From positions 1 to 64,000 of the forward strand of contig JAIXMR010000054.1 in the NCBI GenBank assembly GCA_025677835.1: DNA of 64,000 nt, written 5' to 3'. The stretch is from Sporodiniella umbellata. Its lineage: Eukaryota > Mucoromycota > Mucoromycetes > Mucorales > Rhizopodaceae. Positions 56,948 through 64,000 of this stretch are shown piece after piece (the first letter of the stretch is position 1; each line of letters begins with the position of its first letter). The position numbers and the translations under genes were made by a program. A model generated the notes under the pieces. It was given only the letters and a program-made list of their open reading frames with translations, did not search any database and was not told the origin of the DNA.

Positions 56948-58586
56948 ATGGGCACGACGAAAGGTCGTAAAGCTAGGCGGAATAACTCAAGACCAACAGC
57001 CTTTTCATTTTTATCAAATATTGCGCTTGGAAGCGAAAACGAAAAACCACCGGATGAACCGTCCATACGAAAACTCTCACTTTACTCATCTAGCGATGTT
57101 CACTTTGTTGGCAACAGAGCTTCTTTTGGAGGTTTGAACATTTATATATAATCATTTTCTTTTTTTTTTAAAAAAAAAAAAGAAAAACATATAATTGTAT
57201 ATGTGTCTATGTGCTCATGTATATAAGTAATACTTTATTAGTTGCTGCATCTCTACATTCGACCGATAGTAGTTTCTCTGCGGAAGATGAAAGCGCCTTA
57301 CCTTCTGATGTACAAACTAGAACTTATACAACATCTACTCAACCCGTTATAACAGTCAAAGGAAAGTTGGTTTCAAAAAATTCTACTTTGGATCACCCTA
57401 GCCACCTGAGCGATGACAACAATAGCACTAGCAGCAGTGAGACCCAGCATCACAAACTTACTAGAGAAGATAGTGAAAGACCCATTGCTTCTGAGAAAAT
57501 CAAGAAAAAGTCAAACAAAGATGTATATATAGAAAAAACCTCTTTCCATCCAACAGACATTAACGTCCTGATCTAGCACGCTACAGGAAGTGCGACATTC
57601 ATGTCCGTCTTTCGTTATTATACAGACAAGATCCGACAATCAACAAGTAAAAAGAAATCAGAAACAACGATTAACCGAGGCTATCTGTAAGCATCTTTAA
57701 TTTAGAAAAAGAGTTGTGTGTATTGACTTTTGTTATAGTCAACAACAATTAGAAAACTACAGTTCACAGAAGCATCCCAAGGCACATTCTTATGCTCATT
57801 TTTTGGCACCAGCGGGTTCTTTAAAGTAAATAAAATTAAAAGCGGTGAATGTACTTAGACGATTGTTAGTGATGGATCACTGGTAAACAGCAAGACAGAC
57901 TATGACCCATTGTTCCTTGATGATGACAGCTATGGACAGTACGGTTTGAACCCTGGATCATTGGTACGTGTGTGTGTGTTTTTTTGGAACGAAAGGTACT
58001 CATCTATGTACATAGGGTACAATTGTCAATGGTATGCGACCTTCTGAAATGAAAAGAGAAATGAACGAACAATTCAAGTTCAATCATCCGGAGATACGGG
58101 CTGAGATTACGTTAAGTAAGATCCGAGCTATCAAGTTACATTTACTGGAGATTGGCAAAGAGCTTGATCTGGAAATATCCAGTGTGGCGCATGCTTATGT
58201 CTATTTCGAAAAGCTTGTTATCAAGGCAAGTGCATGCCCCCATTCTATCTTTTCTATCTGTCTAACCATCGTTCTAGAACGTTGTCACCAAAAAGAATCG
58301 AAAGTTGATTGCTGCCTGCTGTTTGTTTTTAGCGAGTAAAGTGAATGAAGCCAAGGGTACTTGGTTCCAGCCTTTACTAGAAGCGATGGACGATGAGCTT
58401 GATGTGGATGCCAAAGAGATTCATGAACATGAGTTTGCGGTCTTTGCCGACCTCGAGTTCAACCTCTATGTCCCTAAAAAAGAATTCATGCTTCACTTTG
58501 AAAGAATCTTTGGTCATCTGGAACACAAGAGTATCCAGGACTACCTGGGCCGATCCACCTTTTTCAACGGTGTTCCTTCCTGTTAA
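56948..58586 (+). CDS. CABLES-like cyclin-box protein (7 exons, about 415 aa)
   Basis: CABLES proteins (CDK5 and ABL1 enzyme substrate) carry a C-terminal cyclin-like fold and connect CDKs with kinase signalling in animals. Exons: 56948-57131, 57242 to about 57509, about 57591-57686, 57739-57825, 57870-57963, 58016-58225, 58278-58586; with these borders the total is 416 codons. The exon 2-3 join is uncertain (donor 57510 or 57471). The N-terminal half is basic then Ser/Thr-rich (low complexity). The conserved part reads HPKAHSYAHFLAPAGSL, TDYDPLFLDDDSYGQYGLNP, MRPSEMKREMNEQFKFNHPE, LTLSKIR-like ITLSKIRAIKLHLLEIGK, SSVAHAYVYFEKLVIKNVVT, KKNRKLIAACCLFLASKVNE, HEHEFAVFADLEFNLYVPKK. The intron after VIK begins with GC (GCAAGT), a GC-AG intron. 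The gene converges on the NIPA-type gene with 106 nt between stop codons. Confidence 0.85.
58226..58277 (+). other. GC-AG intron of the CABLES-like gene
   Basis: The exon ends AAG and the intron begins GCAAGT and ends TTCTAG. Reading frame and the conserved sequence VIK-NVVTKKN across the join support it; no GT donor nearby keeps the frame. Confidence 0.8.
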
Positions 58587-58638
58587 CTTATCATGAAAGA
58601 AAAGAGTGTGGAGAAAACAGGGCTAAATAAAGCTTTTA

Positions 58639-58656
58639 TATATATATATATATATA
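58639..58656. repeat. (TA)n microsatellite between convergent genes
   Basis: Nine TA units in the 106-nt space between the CABLES-like and NIPA-type stop codons. Confidence 0.8.
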
Positions 58657-58692
58657 CTAAAAATAAAAGAGTGTTTTTATTGTTATTGTTAT

Positions 58693-60374
58693 TCACGATG
58701 GGTTAGCAGCTAAAGAAGCGTTTTCTCTTGATTGGCTATGTAAACTTATAAAAGTATCTGTTTCCTTGATTGGGGTCGACTTCTTTTTGAAAAGGTTCTT
58801 GATTTTGTATAAAGAGAGCGTACTCGCGCTTTTCTTTTCCTGAGGGTGACTGCTACTTGTACTAGCATCGGATTGAACTGGCGATTTTTCTTCGTAGGTA
58901 GATAGCCAACGTGGACTGGTGATAGTTTGTAGCTCTTCCTCTTCTGGCAGATGGGCTGGGTCTGATTTTGAGCTCAAAAGAGTTACGCCGTAGATCAAGA
59001 CAGCAATGCCGATAAAGACAAGAACAATAGCCCAAGGTGGATAGTTGGCAATTTCATCTAAATAAATAATCGTGTTCACCAGTCCTAATGCGGTATAGGT
59101 TCCATAGAAAACAGGAACAACCACCACTGAAGTATAGAGCTTCAGGGCTGTATTGAGACAATACACCTAAGAAAAATAAGTACGTACGTTTTCCTAAACC
59201 TGTCTTTCTTACCTGCAGAACAGCAGTGACAATCAAAGCCAATATGATGAACCGACTTGTGTTGTCGTTGAATTGGTTTACGTGGGATTGCACAGAAAGG
59301 GTAAAAAGTTTAACACTAGATTAGGAGGGGTAAGAGAGAGAGAGAGAAGGGCTCGGTTGTGTTTGTTTATTACCCGCTTTTGGCCAACAAGAGAGTCTCG
59401 CTAGCCAAGAGGCCGCCTTCAACGCTGAACATGAGACCCACGATATGTTTCATTTTCTTTTGGCCCATATTAGAAAAGAAATGTCGTTTGGTTTCTAATC
59501 GATTTTCAATATCCCAGTTAGACCATATTGAAACAAACAGACCACTAAAGACAATCAGGTTCAAAGCACTAAAGTAAATGATAAAGATAGGACGAACAAA
59601 TAGGATTTTAAGACTTTCAAGTGAAATTGAATCTTCAGCTTTCAACAAGAACAAAATAAAAACAAGAACAAGAACAATAAACAAACGATAATTATTGGAT
59701 GATTCAAAAAAACTATTAATTTATTTTATCTTTTCTTTTTTTTTTTTCAGGGAATTTTTTTTTTTTTTTTTTTTTTTTTAGAAAAAACTTACGATCCTCT
59801 CCATTGTACATTCCACCAAACACAACAATCCAAATAACAGAAGCCACGACCACACAAGTGCCCAAAACATCTTTTCGTGTGATTTTTGTATCCACCAATA
59901 TTTTTGCAAATACAAAATTGAAAATAAGAGCCACACTACCTAAAGGAGCAACCCATTGTGTTTTGAGAAAATCTTTTTTTTTTTTTTTTTTGTAAGGAGA
60001 AAGAGATGTTTTAGAGAATCGTACATACGTATGTGTATGCGCTATTTACTGAGAGCAATAGTACTGCCGATGACTTGACTTCCAATATAGGTATAGAGAC
60101 CGATATGCCATAAAGGTCGACTACAGTCACCACGTTGTTTTTCTTTTGCTGATTCTTTGACATGATCCAGTTTCAAGACATTAAGACCTAATGCATCTAA
60201 AAAGGAGGCACCTGATATATACACAATCATAGAGACAGTAAGCTTCTTTTATCAAACTTGTCATACAACGTTTCTTTTTTTCAAGAAAAAAAAAAAAAAA
60301 AGGAGGGGGGAATATTAAATACCAAAGGAAACAAAGACACCAATCGTAAATCTTATGACATTATCTTCTCCCAT
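58693..60374 (-). CDS. NIPA-type (DUF803) magnesium transporter-like membrane protein, multi-exon
   Basis: NIPA proteins are multi-pass membrane proteins of the drug/metabolite transporter superfamily, linked to Mg2+ transport. Start at 60374 (MGEDNVIRFTIGVFVSFG), splicing in phase at 60323 to GASFLDALGLNVLKLDHVK. Further exons give IGLYTYIGSQVIGSTIAL, WVAPLGSVALIFNFVFAKIL then TRKDVLGTCVVVASVIWIVV (about 59960-59800), RPIFIIYFSALNLIVFSGLF (about 59600), KKMKHIVGLMFSVEGGLLAS, ILALIVTAVLQ and YGTYTALGLVNTIIYLDEIA with the final helices. About eight to nine transmembrane segments can be counted. The last 115 residues are a hydrophilic cytosolic tail rich in Ser, Lys and Glu. The conserved pattern APLG..AL.FN..FA and VP.FYGTYTA...VN is the basis of the call. 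The substrate cannot be read from sequence. Confidence 0.83.
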
Positions 60375-60662
60375 TGACAGGCTCTTTTTTTTTTTTATTC
60401 TAATGACTATAACACTAATAGTAATAACAGATATAAAATATATGATATACACATAGAACTAGAAAAAAAAAAAAAGAAGAGAAAGAAAGAAGCATGTATT
60501 AGATTGGTTTATGTACAGAAATAAAAATAAGTTTAAGAATAAATAAAACTAAGGGGGGCCAAAGCCTAGAATATATATCATGTCATATGCATGATCGACT
60601 TTGGTCAGTTCTGATAGAGTAAAACAAACATTTTGTTATTATTATTATTACTATTATTGTTA

Positions 60663-60699
<37 letters not shown>

Positions 60700-60819
60700 T
60701 ATTATTGTTATTATTATTAAAGGAGACATAGACACATATTTATAGATATAAGAAAGATAATGGGGGAGGATATTGTAAAGAGAGAAAAACAAGGGACGTG
60801 TACTGAAAAGGCCTTTTTT
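60375..60819. other. Intergenic region between NIPA-type start and RhoGAP stop
   Basis: The 445-nt AT-rich gap lies between two minus-strand genes and contains a long ATT repeat. No gene was seen. Confidence 0.6.
60633..60719. repeat. (ATT)n microsatellite
   Basis: About 29 units of ATT with a few ATC, ACT and GTT interruptions. Confidence 0.9.
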
Positions 60820-63390
60820 TTAAAAGGTAAGATCATCCACTTCTTCATCTTCTACCATTACAGTAGATCCTTCTTTGGGTGGTTAATAATAATAATGTTT
60901 TTTTTTTTTTTTTTTACCTGGCGAGTTTTTTTCTAGATTGACAATTGTATTCGGTGCAGAATCCATATAGTTGACACTATTTCGATTACTACGACCTTGC
61001 TCTTCTCTTACAAGACGCAAGGTCTTTTGTCGACTGATGGCAGAAGGGATTTGAAGATCCTGCTCGATTTTTCTGGGTGCAGCCTCGCCATTTTCAGCGG
61101 TCCAAAAGATGTATTCAAACTCACTCATAAAGAAGTTGAAGATGGTGGCGGGAATACCCAAGGTGGGAGAAAAGACGATGCTGACGTTTCGCATCGTCAT
61201 TTTGTTTGTGTCTGCATGTTTAACCACACGTATGAGATGAGCAGTCAATGCTCTTAACAAGGTATAGTTAGCAATAGGCAAAAGGGACACCAATCGACCT
61301 AGTTCGTTGATTCTATCCTTTCGGTCCAAAAGATCTGTTTCCATAGTTTGTTAGCTAACAGAAAAACAATGTGGATTTCTTACCAATGACAAGTAAAAAG
61401 TCTGCACGCAGTTCTCTTGTCAAGACACTGGTAGGTAACTCACGTAACCATAATTTGAGTAAACCGGCTACCACATGAATATCGTGAGTTTCTTTCAACA
61501 GGTTCACGTCCCCTTCTTGATCGAATCTTTCCTGAAGATGTTTCAAGGCTGCATTGGATCCGCTGAGACGATAGAGGCCTTCTTCTTGTACTGCATTCAT
61601 GGCGTCCAGGAACTCAATACAACGATAGACGATGGCGGGTAGTTCATAACCTGGGCTGATCTTGGATACCTTCACGGCCTGTTCCAGACTGACACCAAAG
61701 ATCAATCCTGGTGGTCGCTTCTCTTTAGGCTTCTCACTCTCTTGCGGTCGGCTTAGAAGATGGCGTAGGCCAGTCTTGGCTTCTTCCGCTCGCGTTACCG
61801 GGGGCTCGCTAAACAATCGTTTGCTCCAGAACGTCATCCGATGCGAACGCTTTTTCTCTTCTTCCGGGGGTGGAGACAGGGCCCGCGGCTCCTCTTCACT
61901 GACCAGGGCACAGACGGAGCTACGGCGTGTTAACGGAGGCCGATGGCGTTTCTGGTCCAAACTGATCCTAGGTGATGGTAAGGAATCCGAACTAGAGCTC
62001 GATAGGGAAGGGGTTGGAGGCTGTTGCTGGCGCTCGATGTTCTTTCGTTTGGGATAACAGAGTGTCTGAACCCAGGCATCACGCTCTTCGTCAGAACTGG
62101 CACAGAGAATATGACGTGCACTGGCAGAAGAGGATGCCTTGCGTTGTTCAACAATCAGAAAAGCATGACGGTAGAAAACAGGATCATCCGGTTGGCTAAG
62201 GTTATCGTTCTGTTGTTTGCCTATCTGAGCTCCTGTCAACCGAATCGAGCCTAACTGAGCTCCTTCTTTCTACAATAAAGAATGAGAAAAACAAAAATTG
62301 GCTCTCCTCCCCTTTTTTTTTTTAGGGGAGGGGTGAATAGCTTACGGATTCATAGTATTCCAATAGATTGTCCTTCATTACAAAATAACGCGTTTTCCAA
62401 CCACCAAAATTCTTGCCTCGTTTTGTCAGATAACCTTCTTTTCGCCTATTTAAACTAGGCTTATGAGGTTCTACCAGATCTGTATTCAAGAAATCACATA
62501 GGTCGGATGGATCCTCAAAAGGCAAGGAAAGAATGTGTTGTAAATAGTGTTCTAAAGCCAACTACCAAAAAAAAAAAAAAAAGAATGGATATACGGCTTT
62601 GAATGTCTATTATTTTTTTTTTTTTTACCTTGCGTTGGTCTACTTTATTAGGTGCATGGCTTGAGAACAATGCCTTATCAGGTAGTTTGCCCAATCGAGT
62701 TTTTTGTTGCTGTTGTTTGAGTTTGGCGTCCAGATGAAGAAAATCCGAATAAAGCTTTTCGATTCTCCATTTCTCTTGAAAGGCGTCCTGATGACAGGTG
62801 CCAATAGCGATGACGAAAGCCACGACCTCTTTTCCTTTTTCGTTGGGCTTGATCATGGAGCCAACGACTCTTAGGTGGAGATCGGATAGAGCGTTGGGCT
62901 GTTCTTGATGGTAGGTCAGGTTGGGCGACGAAGCGTTTTTGACCGTCTGGGCATAAGTAGGCATGGAGCGACTGTAGATGGCACTCTCACGCTTAACACA
63001 AGGGGTGGTGGGCCGGACAAGTTCGCTGGAGGTGTCAAGTGGATGGCGCGGCAAGGTCTCTCTGAAACGTCTGTCGACGGAAGAAGATGATTTGCTCGGA
63101 GTAGGGATCGGCGGCTCCTTGGGTGAACCCTCGTCTGCCTCGGCTCTCTGAGGTCGATACGGCGAACGAGGGGGTGGCATAGGCCCACTTTGAACAAGGC
63201 TTTCTTCGGTCGGTTGACTCCACTCTTTTTCCAACGAATCCAGCTTGTCGGTGAGTGTGTCACGATCTGCTGAAAGTCGAGCATTCTCTTTTTGAAGCGT
63301 CTGAATCATACCTCGCTGCTTTTCAATAATCTTCCAAAGTTGCTCATTCTGTGAACGTAGATGGCTGACTTCTTCTTGGGCGGGTGACAT
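60820..63390 (-). CDS. BEM3: PX-PH-RhoGAP protein, Bem3-like (5 exons)
   Basis: A Rho/Cdc42 GTPase-activating protein of cell polarity. Coding order: exon 1 63390 to about 62632, then about 62562-62346, about 62270-61384, about 61350-60918, and about 60861-60820 (stop TAA at 60820). Domains: an N-terminal coiled coil (about 5-55, HLRSQNEQLWKIIEKQRGMI), a Pro/Ser-rich linker, a PX domain from about residue 160 (DLHLRVVGSMIKPNEKGKEV, WRIEKLYSDFLHLDAKLKQQ, LPDKALFSSHAPNKVDQRKL), a PH domain from about 295 (EGYLTKRGKNFGGWKTRYFV to DERDAWVQTL) and a RhoGAP domain in the last third (LEQAVKVSKISPGYELPAIV, QEEGLYRLSGS with the arginine finger, LLKLWLRELPTSVL, MTMRNVSIVFSPTL). The PX-PH-RhoGAP order is that of yeast Bem3. 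The tail is acidic (VEDEEVDDLTF). Introns contain long homopolymers. Confidence 0.92.
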
Positions 63391-64000
63391 TAATTATAAA
63401 AAGAGTGGAAAGGGCTAAAGAAGTTTAGAAAAGATCAAAGAAAAATGAGAGAACAAAAGTTTTGGATGAAAATATCCCAATTCAAAAACTAAAATAGTCT
63501 CTTTTAAGGTGAAAAAAAAAGGAAAAAATAAAAAGTTAATTAAATAAGAAAAAAAAAGGGTAATTAAAAAAGAAAAAGGAAAGAGAAAAGTTTATAGAAA
63601 AAAAAAAAAAAAAAAAAAAAAACCTGCATACATTTGGTGTCACACAAACAAATCAATGTTATACAGAGTCCTAATCGTTTGAGCCAAAAAAAAACTTTAT
63701 TATTTCAGGTTAGATTCTGTGTGTATATTGACTAAGCAGCAATCCCTGAAATTTGTAGAATAAGCCCCAAAAGGAGTTGGCTTTATATGGGGGAAAAAAA
63801 AGAAGAAATGCAATCGATAGAAAGGTGAAGGTTACAAAAAAAAAGTTATTGTCGGTCACAGAAATATGAAATTGTGGGTTACAAAAAAAAATATAATTGG
63901 CAGCTATAATTTTTTTTTTGGTTTTGCAGGTTATTCTTCATGTGCCAATTCATAGATAGTCTCCTTGACTAAACGTTACCAGTTGAGTCTTTTCGTTTAC
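63391..64000. other. Upstream region of the RhoGAP gene, right edge of the window
   Basis: A-rich and T-rich sequence with an A run at 63598-63622. It should contain the RhoGAP promoter. No gene was seen in the last 610 nt. Confidence 0.55.

Noticed and set aside
57522..57700. Alternative CABLES-like exon frame starting EVRHSCPSF after the acceptor at 57586
   Set aside because: It meets a stop after splicing to the next exon, whereas the frame with FMSVFRYYTDK joins the conserved downstream exons in phase.
60633..60719. ATT array considered as a CRISPR-like or functional repeat
   Set aside because: It is a simple trinucleotide microsatellite without spacers.

Overview
The window is nuclear DNA of a filamentous fungus, most likely an early-diverging one of the Mucoromycota (Mucorales type). 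Nearly all genes are split by short (about 45-150 nt) GT-AG introns, intergenic DNA is very AT-rich, homopolymer and microsatellite tracts are common, and the gene content (a CotH-type spore-coat-kinase-like surface protein, peroxisomal acyl-CoA oxidase, SAGA Sgf29, RAVE subunit, Mkt1, ATP11, cytosolic uS17) is fungal. No virus, plasmid, CRISPR array, tRNA or rRNA was found. The lineage call is an inference; I could not run a search.

Layout, left to right. 1-7.4 kb: three plus-strand genes for acyl-CoA oxidase, dimethylargininase (DDAH) and a TLDc-domain protein. 7.7-16.6 kb: one large minus-strand gene for a Rav1/DMX-like V-ATPase regulator that keeps a metazoan-style C-terminal WD region. 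17.6-21.8 kb: a convergent pair, DDHD phospholipase (+) and CotH protein (-). 22.3-28.3 kb: Sgf29 and cysteine dioxygenase (+), then ETF-ubiquinone oxidoreductase and a C2H2 factor (-). 28.3-30 kb: an unresolved stretch with gene-like fragments on both strands. 30-37.7 kb: methyltransferase (+), alpha-actinin and a homeodomain protein (-), ATP11 (+). 38.5-46 kb: a 2471-codon spectrin-repeat plus GAR-domain protein (-). 46.8-54.9 kb: a small membrane protein (+), uS17, a PPR-like protein and Mkt1 (-), then lysophosphatidate acyltransferase (+). 56.9-63.4 kb: a CABLES-like cyclin protein (+), a NIPA-type transporter and a PX-PH-RhoGAP protein (-).

There is no single operon-like system. Functional threads do recur: fatty-acid and amino-acid oxidation (acyl-CoA oxidase, ETF-QO, cysteine dioxygenase, DDAH), lipid metabolism (DDHD, LPAAT), mitochondrial biogenesis (ATP11, PPR, ETF-QO), and cytoskeleton/polarity (alpha-actinin, the spectraplakin-like giant, RhoGAP). 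The most unusual item is the giant protein at 38468-45952, which has a CH-like N-terminus, a long spectrin-like rod with a roughly 350-residue super-repeat, and a C-terminal microtubule-binding-type GAR domain.

Exon borders given below were read by eye from GT/AG sites and frame continuity. Where frame sums closed exactly I say so; elsewhere borders are approximate.
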